A stretch of 64,000 nucleotides of DNA from Oscarella lobularis (lineage: Eukaryota > Porifera > Homoscleromorpha > Homosclerophorida > Oscarellidae). Under the pieces are notes generated by a model. It saw nothing but the letters and a program-made list of their open reading frames with translations. It was not told the DNA's origin and searched no databases. Shown piece after piece: positions 52,161 to 64,000 of the stretch. The translations under genes were made by a program, and so were the position numbers. Location of the stretch: assembly GCF_947507565.1 (NCBI RefSeq), contig NC_089194.1, positions 1,364,001 to 1,428,000 of the forward strand, given 5' to 3'. Numbering within the stretch: position 1 is the stretch's first letter; the number at the start of each line of letters is the position of its first letter.

Positions 52161-54082
52161 TTACAAACCTTCAAATGCATTTGCGCTATTATCGTCCTGA
52201 TGTGACCCTTCGCCACCTGAAACTTCCATCTCATCCTCCGTCTTGAATAAAGAATTAGATAGACTATGTTTTTTGGATTTCTCTAGCTACCTTTTCTGAT
52301 GAATAATACGCTTTGTGTCGTAAGTGCCACGCGATGCTGCTACACGCGGAAATCGTGCGAAATTGATGGACAACGTTGCGCGGTATGAAGTATATGTCGT
52401 TGTCTCGGAGACGAATTTGAGAGTAGGATATTCCCTGACGACGCAATTGGTTCAGTTTCGCCTCGTCGAGCCACTGAACGCACTAGTAGCATTCAAAGGG
52501 GGTTGCGATCATTGAGGGGGAGAAAATCTTATCAATTTATTATAGAACCTGGGTAGACGGTGGCTCGTGTAAATCGAGTTGGAGAACCTCGGCGAGTTCG
52601 GCGAGATGAGACGGGTGAAAAGCGATTACGTCTTTCAATTCGCGATTAGAAAAGGGAACACTAAAAATTCCACAAATCAATATCTCTCTCTACACAGGAG
52701 AACTTCAAAAACGAAGAGACTATGTCAATGAGACCATGAATAGGTCTCCAAAGCCTAAGGGGAAATCTCTAAGGGGAAATCTCTCTAGGTGAAAGAGACC
52801 CTTTCCCTTTCTCTACCTGTCTTCCGTATATATTGCTTTTAATAAACCGACGGCCGCCGTCGTGCATCGTTCCGGTCCGTGCCCCACGTGATCGGCGTGA
52901 CAAGGGGTCCGATCTTCGAACAGGATTTCGCGCGGCTGAGACGCGCGCGGACGCCAACTCAGACTCTGCACTTCACTTCTCCCAGCCCTAAGAAAATGAA
53001 AATAGATAAATAATAAAATCGTTATAAAGAGAGAACAAACCGTCCTCGTTTCTTCGCCGATTCCTCGCTCCCAGGCGGCAACATTTGCTCCCCAGGTCTC
53101 GCCCACATAATCGGCCCATCGTCGCTCTCCTCCGGACGCTCCAACTTAAGCGCGCTAAGGGGCCCCCAAGGGAGAACGCGTCTCAAAAAGGGACTCGCTT
53201 CCAACATTCGAATGACGTCAGGAAAATAGCCGCCCATCTCTTCGCTCACTTTCCCAATGAGACTGAACTCGTTTAGCGCGCCCCCGCGATACGTTCCCGC
53301 CGCGTACGTTTCCTCGACGACCGCCGCGAACTCGCGCATGCGTTTCGATTCGACGAGCGTTTTCGACGTCATACTTTGAACGCGGATGTTCACGTCCGCG
53401 TGGGCGTGGCGAAAATAGGATACGAGTTCAGGAACGTGAGTCGATGCGTTGTGAACCACGCCCATTACGTAATCGGCGAATTTCGACGATATTTCGGCGA
53501 AGAGAATTCGAAAGAATTCGTCGCATGTCGATTCGATTTCGTTCGGCGATAAATCGTCGTAGTAGACGTGGAGGATTTTTGCGCCGCCGTTCGGATGAAC
53601 GTCGACGAGGATTTTTGCGTTCGACGAATCTGCGCACGGGTGCGCGTTCGTGCGAAGCGTTCGATGTTCGTCGCGCGGGAGTGCCGCCGCTTCGCGTTCG
53701 CCAAGGCACGCGAGTTTGGGTCGCGTTACGACGCCCTGACGTCGTGCGCGTTTTCTCGGCGAACTTGCGTCGCCTAAAGGAGACTGCGTAAATTTTTTGC
53801 GCAGCTGTGTTGCTGTAGTTTTTGGGCTTTTTCTGCTGTTTTACCTTTTGTTTCGGCTTCTTCTACGTTAGGTAGATTCGCTGTGTCCATTTCGTGTCGT
53901 TGGATTAAATCGTTTAGCTGATCCACGTCCGAAAGACCGCCAAGTCGTGCTCGAGACCTCCTGCGGGGCCCCGAAAAAGTTCCCTGAGGTTCTTGCTCTT
54001 CCAAATGACTATTCTTTCCGTCCTCGAGACTCAGATACCTTAGTTCACTCGTAAAACTAAGTCTCTTGGTCAAAAAGGACAT
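52161..54082 (-). CDS. RSBN1: RSBN1/KDM9-like protein
   Basis: Six exons (53845..54082, 53041..53773, 52817..52987, 52549..52660, 52291..52482, 52161..52241) join in phase to 508 residues. The N-terminal 80 residues are acidic/basic low complexity. The conserved core follows: [121 protein letters not shown] and [20 protein letters not shown]. This is the hallmark order of round spermatid basic protein 1, a nuclear protein reported as a H4K20 demethylase. It is shorter than the vertebrate proteins, mainly through a shorter N-terminus. The Met at 54082 was chosen as the one closest to charged coding sequence; the frame is open further upstream to 54157. Confidence 0.92.
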
Positions 54083-54226
54083 AACAGTTAATATGAACAG
54101 TACAGCCCGTATAAGAACAAAATATTTCCACCAAGATATAAAAACAAAACATATCAAAAGTGTCCATAGAAAAAACGAGTATAAAAGTAAACAACAAATG
54201 ATAAAATAGTATCAAGGACATCAGTT

Positions 54227-57109
54227 CTAGTCCCATGGCTCACCCACTAGCTCCACTTTCTCTCCCCCATGCATCTTACCTTTGACCATTCTTTTCGCTG
54301 GGCAACTCTTGTAATCCTCGTCAGACTTCTGAATGACTTCCAATCTGGCCAAACACTCCGCTGCTGAAGGCCTCTTTGAACGATTGAGATCGACCATTGC
54401 TAGGCCAAGACGCTTTATGCTAGGATGGCGAACACTTGTTCCCTGTGCCATTCTCTTTTTTGGTGCTGGTTGCTCTCCCGTCATCAATTCAATGAACGTC
54501 ACGCCGAGACTATAGACGTCGGCCATTTTCGTGTTGTGCTGGCCCGGTTCGAACCTTTCCGGAGCAATATAATCAGGACTCATCAGCCCAGCTGAGAGAC
54601 TGGAGGCTTCAGAAAAACGAGCCGCTCCCAAATCGCAGACTTTCGCTTCCATGAGAGATGTGACGACGACGTTCGTCGATCGAATGTCTCCGTGAAGAAT
54701 GCCGAGTCCGTGAAGATAGCAGATTCCTGACGAACAACCGATTGCGACGTCGACTTGCTCTCTGAGAAGAAGAGGACCGTCGCCTGCGACAATGATATCA
54801 GAGAGAGATGCTTCGAGAAGCTCTGATATGATTCTCAGTGGAATTCGATCTTGAGTGATGACGCCGAGCAAAGAGACGACGTTGGGATGATGAACTTGAC
54901 TGCAGATTGAGATTTCTTGTTCCAATCGACGAAGATAAACGTCGACGCGAAGAAAGTCGTAGAACGTTTTGACGGCGACGTTGCAGCCGCGCCAACGACC
55001 CACACAAACGTCTTATATTGAAAATAAACTATTAGTCAAATCGGAGATCGTTCTATTTACCTCCGTACGATCCTCCGCCGAGTTTGACGTCACTTATGTT
55101 AATGTCAGTGGAGGAAATTTGATGCACGTTTTCGTATTGGCTCAAATTTCGTTGCGCTTCTTGGGCAACGAGTCTTGCCTCGTCGCGTTCCTGCTCCAGT
55201 TGAGCGCAACGTTCAGACATCCTTCCTAATAAGAGATCATAGTCCATGAGTCGTACTACCCTTCTATCTCTTACTGATATCCGTTTCTGCTCGAGCAGAT
55301 CGCTCACGGAGGTACTGACTCGTCTTTTCAACTTCCCTCATTTTTTCTTCGTGTTCTGAAAGAGTTCTGTCTTTTTCTTTTTGCAAATCACGAACGAGCT
55401 AACGAAATGTAGCGTAAAGTCTCTTTAGTATTAACATTAATCCCAATAACTAACCTGTTGAGATGAGTGAAGATTTTCAGTGAGATTCCTCTCTTTTCTT
55501 CGAGCAGAAGCTCTCTCCTCTTCTAGGCGACGTTGCAGCTTTTGTACGAGCTAAAGAAATGCATAAAATAATTCACCTTAGTACAGCTATATACCTCTGC
55601 GAGACTTTCTTTCTCCGCCCAGGAAACATTTCTCTCATCTTCCGCCTTATCAAGGAGACGTTGCAGCTCACCAACACGCTAATAAATAGTTAACATTAAT
55701 GAATAAATTTAATCAATTCCTCTACGTCTCAATTTCGTACGAGTGCAACGTAATAATTTTAATGTTTGATTCTATGAGGACGTATGCCTAGATTTACCTC
55801 ACGTTCTGCGATTGTTTCCTCCTTTTTATCCGCTCTAATTGCTTTATCTGTAGAAGAAGCTGCCTACGGAAAACTCATATCAATACGTCACAAAATCTCA
55901 TCTATGCTTTCCTCTCGTTCGCTGAAAATATTCACGAGTTTTTCTTTCAGTGAAACGTGATTTCGAGAATCAGCAATTTGAATGGCTCCTCTATTTTCCT
56001 ACATCACTCAAAGATTAGAAGCTAAACTGTCTTTCGTAGTATCTCACTTTGTCCTTTGCATAAATATTGCATCCCTTTACAATTAGAATATTCATCACTC
56101 TTTCATTTCCAAAGTAAATGGCTTCCAAAAACGGCGTTCTTCCGGCCTATCAATGAACTTTGCTATAATTATAGATTGCTAATAAATCAATACCAAATTG
56201 ACAGCTTCAATGTCTGCCTCAACTGAAACCAAATATTCTGCAATTTCAACGTGATTCCCCCAACATGCCCAATGAAGGGAAGCGTTGCGCCTCTAAAAAT
56301 GGTTGTATTGAAATATTGTCTGGTTCTTTGGATAGAAGCCACAGCCACAGCCATTTGATTTATTTTGATTTTCCCGCCCACAATACTTCACTTTGTTTGA
56401 CACAGTCTAACATCCGGGAAGTAATCACCATAGCAACAATGCTGTTCTACTCTATTCATCAAAACTGGCGCTCATATTTGTGGATGTGGCCATGACTTAA
56501 ACGTTAAAATGAATACCCCTTTATGATTGACATCCAATCCCAATCCAATGAGTCGTTTAACAATTCCCAAATGACCAATCTGACTCGCATATGCCAATGC
56601 TTCACCCAACTACAAGCATCTCATTAGTAAAAACCCCAATGACACTTTTACTTACGTAGCCCTTTGCATGAATATTGCATCCATTTTCAATTAAAACTTC
56701 CATCACTTCTCTATTTCCATTCTTAGCGGCTGAATGAAAGGGCGTCATATCGAACTATTAATCATTTGGTCATGATTAGTGATTGATAATAAATCAATAC
56801 CATATTAAGAGCTTCTATGTCTGCTCCAGCTGAAATCAAATATCTTGCCATTTCAGCGTCACGTGCCAAATGAAGGCAAGTTTTTCCATCCTAAATACGC
56901 CGTGAGAGAATCGAAGTTTTGACTTTCTGATTCAACACTACTCGTCGCACCTCCCCTTTCGCTATCTTCCACTTTTCCGTATGTCGAATATATGAAGACA
57001 CGGTTTCTTTATCTCCTTTTTCGACAGCCGAAAGAAAGGCTAGTAGAAACACACTTAGAATAGTCGAGCAGCAAAAGTAATAACAACAACCGTAGTCGCT
57101 ATTCGCCAT
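54227..57109 (-). CDS. Ankyrin-repeat TKL-type protein kinase
   Basis: Many small exons, from 56951..57109 (Met, 53 codons) to the last, 54227..55011. The N-terminus has a Cys/Tyr-rich hydrophobic stretch, then FLSAVEKGDKETVSSYI, the start of an ankyrin array. Following exons (about 56880 to 56000) encode further ankyrin repeats (DGKTCLHLARDAEMARYLIS, MTPFHSAAKNGNREVMEVLI). Exons between about 55990 and 55061 are rich in Glu/Arg/Gln and look like a coiled coil. The kinase domain begins with GGGSYGDV, split by an intron, then VAVKTF, HGDIRSTNVV, DLGAARF, APERF and ADVYSLGVTFIELMTG. HGD and DLG replace HRD and DFG, as in some TKL/RIPK-like kinases, while the Lys, Asp and Asn needed for catalysis are present. 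Stop is 18 residues after a basic KRMVKGK patch. Confidence 0.8.
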
Positions 57110-57290
57110 TGTGAGAGAATTCCAGCTGAGAGAACGAAGGACTTGGAGGATGCGCAGTGAAACCAAGTCCCGTACAATGTCGTTGTCATAGAATTTTGAG
57201 GCGAACCCAGTGACCATGTATAGAGAGATAGATTGAGCCAAATACTCAAAACCAATAAAATAATAATATCAATTTTGTACATGCACCTCA

Positions 57291-58945
57291 CTACGTCGAA
57301 TCCGGATCCGTCAGTACGCTCACTAATTTCTCATAATCCGTAGTATCGCGAACCTTTTGAAAATCGTCCGTAGATCGTCGTTTCTTGATCGAAAACGGTC
57401 CCCGACTCGTCAGCATCTTCTTCAGAGCCGAAGACGATGACGATTTCTTCACGTTCACCCTTTCCAAGCTACTCTTCTTCAATTTCTTCAACGTTCCTCT
57501 CTTCTCCTCGTAAATTCTCTTGGCAACGATTTGCTGTTCGACTTTCCACGCCTCTTTGAAATCGCTACACATTTCCGTCCAAAGTCCGAAGAATTCCGAC
57601 GGAGAAACGACGCCGCCGCCGTTGCCACGGTAACAGTAGTAGTCGACGAGAGCGGCGAAACGACGCTTGCAATCGGAGAGAAAGTCAAATTGGTCTTGAA
57701 TCGTTTTGCGCGCCCAGCCAAGGAATTCGTCCATTGTGGATTTGAAGGGTTGGAGGAGATCGGGTGGCGAAGTGAGAAACACTTCAGTTGCCTTCTTTTC
57801 TACATCTAAAACGAAAGAAAATTAAGGTCACGTGTACAGAGACTATATTTATTTATTTACCTTCGAGTTGCTTGTTAATGTTATTGATATCGCCTTCCAT
57901 TTCCTCGAAATTGACGTTCGACGCAGCCACGACGTCAGCTGGATCCGGAAGTGGACATCTCGCCGCCGAAGTCCCGGCATCCTTAATTAATTAAAAAATG
58001 AATCAATAATATAAAAATTGAAAAATCATCAAGAGCTATTACCTTATCATATTTTCTCACGTAAACGGATACAACGTATTGGAGAAGATTGGACGAGTTG
58101 TCTTTCGTCTTGACGTTCTTTAGTTTGGGTAGAATATCCAAAGCAAACGCTTCGGCCATTTCACGTGAATTTCCAGCATTCATATGGTTCCCTATGGCGA
58201 GGACTAAGCCCATAACAGAGCTCACGGTAGTCGAATGATGAAGAGCCTAAAACCCTCAATTAAAAAATCAAAAAAATCGATAATCAATTTCTTCACCTCT
58301 ACAACGAGACGAAAATTGGCGAAAGCCTGCGTTATGTCGCTCAGCAACTCATTGAAATTTTCCTTGAAGAGAAAGCACGATAGTCGATTTTCAAACCCGG
58401 AAATGGTGGAGAGTTCGTAGAGAAATCGTTCGGGTTCGTCAAGCGTCCCCTCGCTGCGTTTCCCACCGCGAATGTGAGCGCCAATGCGCTCCAATTCATC
58501 GGGAGTTCCGCGCAGTTCATAGAGCTTGTGATAGTTGTATAATTCAAGAACGGATAGATCGAGATTATAGACGCCTGTGGAGAAGAAGAGAGCATAAATA
58601 AATAAACAATTTTAATTAATTGGATTTTCACCTTGCTTGATGTCGTCCATATTGGCGTTTAGATGACGCATGAATACGCCCACCGCTTGCAGTCTCTTCG
58701 AATCCAATAGATTTATGAGCTGCCACAGAAAATAGTCACTGATTAATACTATTGATTTTTTTAAATCTCCTTACTTTCTTTGGCTTGGGTTTCGCAAAGG
58801 ACTGAGCTAGGGTCATTTCCTTTGTGGCTTTCTTAGCGAAAAGCTGCTCGACTTCGTCGCAATCGATTTCCGGCTTGACTATCTGTTCCCATAGCGATCT
58901 AGGCGCTTCGTCGCTGCTACTACCACTGCCACAAGCAGACGCTCT
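57291..58945 (-). CDS. Formin, FH2-domain region
   Basis: Exons from 58945 downward encode an FH2 domain. The order is: LWEQIVKPEIDCDEVEQLFA (lasso/linker entry), LLDSKRLQAVGVFMRHLN, a stretch with DEPERFLYELSTISGFENRL, VLAIGNHMNAGNSREMAEAF with the conserved GN-x-MN, LPKLKNVKTKD, then LLQYVV, and the last exon (57291..57805) with VFLTSPPDLLQPF, a long helix and FFGLWTEMCSDFKEAW. The C-terminus is basic with Ser runs (KKSSSSSALKK). FH2 domains dimerise and nucleate and elongate actin filaments. The first exon seen starts in phase 2, so at least one upstream coding exon exists; neither a proline-rich FH1 nor a GBD/FH3 region was found within the window. Subfamily not assigned. Confidence 0.85.
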
Positions 58946-59071
58946 AGAATAAATAAATAAATATAGATATTATTGTATTGATGACGTGTGTGCGCCTTAC
59001 CTTCTCTTCTTCTCTTTCCCTCTGAACCCTCACTTTAGACCAGAAGAGTGGCTTCATAGCGACCTTCGGCT

Positions 59072-62000
59072 TTCGGCAGGGGGTGTATATATTCCGTCAA
59101 GCGGTGTACGTACTCCGCCGGCAGGCGGTGTATATATTCCGTCAAGCGGTGTACGTACTCCGCCGGCAGGCGGTGTATATATTCCGGCAAGCGGTGTATA
59201 TATTCCGGCAGGCGGTGTACGTACTCCGCCGGCAGGGGGTGTATATATTCCGTCAAGCGGTGTACGTACTCCGCCGGCAGTCGATGTATATATTCCGGCA
59301 GGCGGTGTACGTACTCCGCCCGCAGTCGGTGTATATATTCCGGCAGGCGGTGTAGGAACTCCGCCAGCAGGCGGTGTATATATTCCGGCAGGCGGTGTAC
59401 GTACTCCGCCGGCAGTCGATGTATATATTCCGGCAGGCGGTGTACGTACTCCGCCAGCAGGCGGTGTATATATTCCGGCAGGCGGTGTACGTACTCCGCC
59501 GGCAGTCGATGCATATATTCCGGCAGGCGGTGTACGTACTCCGCCGGCAGGCGGTGTATATATTCCGGCAGCCGGTGTATATATTCCGGCAGGCGGTGTA
59601 CGTACTCCGCCAGCAGGCGGTGTATATATTCCGGCAGACGGTGTATATATTCCGGCAGGCGGTGTACGTACTCCGCCAGCAGACGGTGTATATATTCCAG
59701 CAGGCGGTGTACGTACTCCGCCAGAAGGCGGTGTATATATTCCGGCAGACGGTGTATATATTCCGGCAGGCGGTGTACGTACTCCGCCAGCAGGCGGTGT
59801 ATATATTCCGGCAGGCGGTGTATATATTCCGGCAGGCGGTGTACGTACTCCGCCGGCAGGCGGTGTATATATTCCGGCAGACGGTGTATATATTCCGGCA
59901 GACGGTGTACGTACTCCGCCAGCAGACGGTGTATATATTCCGGCAGGCGGTGTACGTACTCCGCCAGCAGGCGGTGTATATATTCCGGCAGGCGGTGTAC
60001 GTACTCCGCCAGCAGACGGTGTATATATTCCAGCAGGCGGTGTATATATTCCGGCAGGCGGTGTACGTACTCCGCCAGCAGGCGGTGTATATATTCCGGC
60101 AGGCGGTGTACGTACTCCGCCGGCAGGCGGTGTATATATTCCGGCAGGCGGTGTATATATTCCGGCAGGCGGTGTACGTACTCCGCCAGCAGACGGTGTA
60201 TATATTCCAGCAGGCGGTGTACGTACTCCGCCAGAAGGCGGTGTATATATTCCGGCAGACGGTGTATATATTCCGGCAGGCGGTGTACGTACTCCGCCAG
60301 CAGGCGGTGTATATATTCCGGCAGGCGGTGTATATATTCCGGCAGGCGGTGTACGTACTCCGCCGGCAGGCGGTGTATATATTCCGGCAGACGGTGTACG
60401 TACTCCGCCAGCAGGCGGTGTATATATTCCGGCAGACGGTGTACGTACTCCGCCAGCAGGCGGTGTATATATTCCGGCAGGCGGTGTATATATTCCGGCA
60501 GGCGGTGTACGTACTCCGCCAGCAGACGGTGTATATATTCCAGCAGGCGGTGTACGTACTCCGCCAGAAGGCGGTGTATATATTCCGGCAGACGGTGTAT
60601 ATATTCCGGCAGGCGGTGTACGTACTCCGCCAGCAGGCGGTGTATATATTCCGGCAGGCGGTGTATATATTCCGGCAGGCGGTGTACGTACTCCGCCGGC
60701 AGGCGGTGTATATATTCCGGCAGACGGTGTACGTACTCCGCCAGCAGGCGGTGTATATATTCCGGCAGACGGTGTACGTACTCCGCCAGCAGGCGGTGTA
60801 TATATTCCGGCAGGCGGTGTACGTACTCCGCCAGCAGGCGGTGTATATATTCCGGCAGACGGTGTACGTACTCCGCCAGCAGGCGGTGTATATATTCCGG
60901 CAGGCGGTGTACGTACTCCGCCGGCAGTCGATGTATATATTCCGGCAGGCGGTGTACGTACTCCGCCAGCAGGCGGTGTATATATTCCGGCAGACGGTGT
61001 ACGTACTCCGCCAGCAGGCGGTGTATATATTCCGGCAGGCGGTGTACGTACTCCGCCGGCAGTCGATGTATATATTCCGGCAGGCGGTGTACGTACTCCG
61101 CCAGCAGGCGGTGTATATATTCCGGCAGGCGGTGTACGTACTCCGCCGGCAGTCGATGCATATATTCCGGCAGGCGGTGTACGTACTCCGCCGGCAGGCG
61201 GTGTATATATTCCGGCAGCCGGTGTATATATTCCGGCAGGCGGTGTACGTACTCCGCCAGCAGGCGGTGTATATATTCCGGCAGGCGGTGTACGTACTCC
61301 GCCAGAAGGCGGTGTATATATTCCGGCAGACGGTGTATATATTCCGGCAGACGGTGTATATATTCCGGCAGGCGGTGTACGTACTCCGCCAGCAGGCGAT
61401 GTATATATTCCGGCAGGCGGTGTATATATTCCGGCAGACGGTGTACGTACTCCGCCAGCAGGCGGTGTATATATTCCGGCAGGCGGTGTACGTACTCCGC
61501 CAGCAGGCGGTGTATATATTCCGGCAGACGGTGTACGTACTCCGCCAGCAGGCGGTGTATATATTCCGGCAGGCGGTGTACGTACTCCGCCAGCAGACGG
61601 TGTATATATTCCAGCAGGCGGTGTACGTACTCCGCCAGAAGGCGGTGTATATATTCCGGCAGACGGTGTATATATTCCGGCAGACGGTGTATATATTCCG
61701 GCAGGCGGTGTACGTACTCCGCCAGCAGGCGATGTATATATTCCGGCAGGCGGTGTATATATTCCGGCAGACGGTGTACGTACTCCGCCAGCAGGCGGTG
61801 TATATATTCCGGCAGACGGTGTACGTACTCCGCCAGCAGGCGGTGTATATATTCCGGCAGGCGGTGTATATATTCCGGCAGACGGTGTACGTACTCCGCC
61901 AGCAGGCGGTGTATATATTCCGGCAGACGGTGTACGTACTCCGCCAGCAGGCGGTGTATATATTCCGGCAGGCGGTGTATATATTCCGGCAGACGGTGTA

Positions 62001-63210
62001 CGTACTCCGCCAGCAGACGGTGTATATATTCCGGCAGACGGTGTATATATTCCGGCAGACGGTGTACGTACTCCGCCAGCAGGCGGTGTATATATTCCGG
62101 CAGACGGTGTACGTACTCCGCCAGCAGGCGGTGTATATATTCCGGCAGGCGGTGTATATATTCCGGCAGACGGTGTACGTACTCCGCCAGCAGACGGTGT
62201 ATATATTCCGGCAGACGGTGTACGTACTCCGCCAGCAGGCGGTGTATATATTCCGGCAGACGGTGTACGTACTCCGCCAGCAGACGGTGTATATATTCCG
62301 GCAGGCGGTGTACGTACTCCGCCAGCAGGCGGTGTATATATTCCGGCAGACGGTGTACGTACTCCGCCAGCAGGCGGTGTATATATTCCGGCAGGCGGTG
62401 TACGTACTCCGCCAGCAGGCGGTGTATATATTCCGGCAGGCGGTGTATATATTCCGGCAGACGGTGTATATATTCCGGCAGGCGGTGTACCTACTCCGCC
62501 AGCAGGCGGTGTATATATTCCGGCAGGCGGTGTACGTACTCCGCCAGCAGGCGGTGTATATATTCCGGCAGGCGGTGTACGTACTCCGCCAGCAGGCGGT
62601 GTATATATTCCGGCAGGCGGTGTACGTACTCCGCCAGCAGGCGGTGTATATATTCCGGCAGACGGTGTACGTACTCCGCCAGCAGACGGTGTATATATTC
62701 TGGCAGGCGGTGTACGTACTCCGCCAGCAGGCGGTGTATATATTCTGGCAGGCGGTGTACGTACTCCGCCAGCAGGCGGTGTATATATTCCGGCAGGCGG
62801 TGTACGTACTCCGCCAGCAGGCGGTGTATATATTCCGGCAGGCGGTGTCTATATTCCGGCAGACGGTGTATATATTCCGGCAGACGGTGTATATATTCCG
62901 GCAGGCGGTGTACGTACTCCGCCAGCAGGCGGTGTATATATTCCGGCAGGCGGTGTATATATTCCGGCAGACGGTGTACGTACTCCGCCAGCAGACGGTG
63001 TATATATTCCGGCAGGCGGTGTACGTACTCCGCCAGCAGGCGGTGTATATATTCCGGCAGACGGTGTATATATTCCGGCAGGCGGTGTACGTACTCCGCC
63101 AGCAGGCGGTGTATATATTCCGGCAGGCGGTGTATATATTCCGGCAGGCGGTGTATATATTGCGGCAAGCGGTGTATATTCCGGCAGGCGGTGTATATAT
63201 GGCGGTGTAC
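59072..63210. repeat. 4.1-kb array of 21- and 24-bp units, open in all frames
   Basis: About 185 units of two kinds are interleaved: GGCGGTGTATATATTCCGGCA (21 bp, written here as two parts GGCGGTGTATATA and TTCCGGCA) and a 24-bp unit containing GGCGGTGTACGTACTCCGCC followed by AGCA or GGCA. Because both lengths are multiples of 3 and no unit has a stop in any frame, reading frames of more than 1,300 codons exist on both strands. The 20-bp core GGCGGTGTACGTACTCCGCC is a palindrome except at one symmetric pair. Unit variants differ by region: TCAAGCGG and TCGATG near the left, ACGG towards the right. The array lies upstream of the formin FH2 exons, probably in an intron. Confidence 0.95.
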
Positions 63211-63214
63211 GTAC

Positions 63215-63450
63215 CTTCGATTGAAAGAGACACACGAACTTTCCAGAAAGGAGGCGATGAGAACTTGGCGAAGAGGGACGTGATTCAGCTTGCGATGCGT
63301 CGATCGCAAAGCGATGTAGTGCTTGTTCGTCGAACGTGGTCTCGATTCTTCGACATTTGCCTCAGTTGGTTTCCCAAAGGGAGATCCCGCTCCCCGTTTC
63401 CTGTTCATTCTCGACGGCTGCGGAGTCTTTGTCTTTCCTTTGCTGTTCAT
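63215..63450 (-). CDS. Possible upstream formin exon (weak)
   Basis: An open frame of 78 codons beginning with Met at 63450 ends at a GTACGT donor at the array border in phase 2, which is exactly the phase required by the formin exon starting at 58945. The peptide is basic and Ser/Pro/Arg-rich without any known motif, so only phase and position support it. If real, the whole 4.1-kb array is one intron. Confidence 0.25.
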
Positions 63451-63719
63451 GGTCCTTTTCAGCCGACTCCTTCTTCATTTCAGTTCGACGTCTTTCCGTG
63501 CGTTGGACGCCTGCACGTACGGGAATTGACATATAGATATAAATGAAAGTTCATTAGGATAAATAGCTAGCTACAGTTGTGTACAGTGTACGAACGAATA
63601 ATTGACGAATATTACCTAATACGAGAATACGGGAACTCCACACTCACAGCGCATTCGCAAGCCAGGCTACTTCGCATTCAACTTCTCTTCCTAGCAAATA
63701 CCCGTTAAATTGTTTTGCA

Positions 63720-64000
63720 ATGTGCAACATTACTAGTGACGGTTGGTTTTACCTTTTTCTCCTTTGTCTGTCTCCACCGTTGTTTCCTACTGTAGACTTT
63801 TTCACGGCTGTCAAGGAAGGAAAAAAGTCAGTCGTCGTTTCGTACGTTCGACGTTATCCGAAAGAGTGGAAAACAGCGAGAGATGAGGTTCAGGGGATAG
63901 TTGTCTCTCCCCCACAAAGGTTTCCATAATTCCACGTGGAAAAGGCTTAGGTTACGCGCAGTATTTACCCAAAGAGCAATTCCTTTACACAACCGAAGAG
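63720..64000 (+). CDS. First exon of a second ankyrin-kinase paralogue (cut by window end)
   Basis: From the ATG at 63720 the frame encodes a hydrophobic N-terminus, then [20 protein letters not shown] and KEWKTARDE. This parallels FLSAVEKGDKETVSSYIRHT and EKWKIAKGE at the start of the ankyrin-kinase gene on the minus strand (56951-57109). The likely donor follows GATGAG near 63891, at the position homologous to the donor at 56950. An alternative is an upstream first exon spliced to the AG at about 63796. The rest of the gene is beyond the window, so kinase content is inferred only. Confidence 0.55.

Noticed and set aside
58986-63546. Open frames of 1,300-1,412 codons on both strands
   Set aside because: They are a by-product of a tandem array whose units are 21 and 24 bp without stops in any frame. 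No frame is favoured by codon use, and the non-repeat ends carry no domain.

Overview
The window is nuclear DNA from an early-branching animal. Genes are packed a few hundred bases apart. Introns are mostly 45-80 nt with GT-AG borders and AT-rich tracts of TAATTAAT type. The gene set includes a Wnt ligand, CaMKII with its hub domain, SNAP-25, an IP3 receptor, a formin, IFRD1, an RBM15-type Spen protein and RSBN1. My best guess is a sponge, probably homoscleromorph-like (Oscarella/Corticium type). That is an inference from gene content and compactness; no species-diagnostic marker was seen. CDS coordinates below are genomic spans from first to last coding base. Exon borders were read by hand from splice signals and reading phase.

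Left part (1-15.7 kb): two tandem, same-strand copies (ATGs 9,968 bp apart) of a five-exon gene for an unrecognised secreted protein of about 1,600 residues. Between them, on the opposite strand, lies a secreted protein with a degenerate trypsin-like domain followed by two complete DNase I-like (EEP) domains. The duplication also carries about 0.6 kb of upstream DNA.

Middle part (16-33 kb): a KH-domain gene (minus), then five plus-strand genes: SNAP-25, CaMKII, IFRD1, RBM15/Spen and a Wnt. The large IFRD1 intron holds a transposon-like element (12-bp terminal inverted repeats, 6-bp target duplication) filled with a 20-bp minisatellite. The Wnt has Cys and Ala in place of the two serines normally found in the lipid-acceptor hairpin.

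Right part (33-64 kb): a fold-back repeat of about 1.8 kb interrupted by a 200-N gap; an F-BAR-like gene (minus); an intronless GPCR (plus); and an IP3 receptor (minus, 39.2-51.7 kb) with a second, related intronless GPCR nested antisense in one intron. Then, all minus, come RSBN1, an ankyrin-repeat TKL-type kinase and a formin FH2 region. A 4.1-kb array of 21/24-bp units follows, open in essentially all six frames. The right edge holds the first exon of a paralogue of the ankyrin kinase, on the plus strand.

Several genes belong to calcium signalling and exocytosis (IP3 receptor, CaMKII, SNAP-25). Their proximity is recorded here, but nothing in the sequence shows shared regulation.
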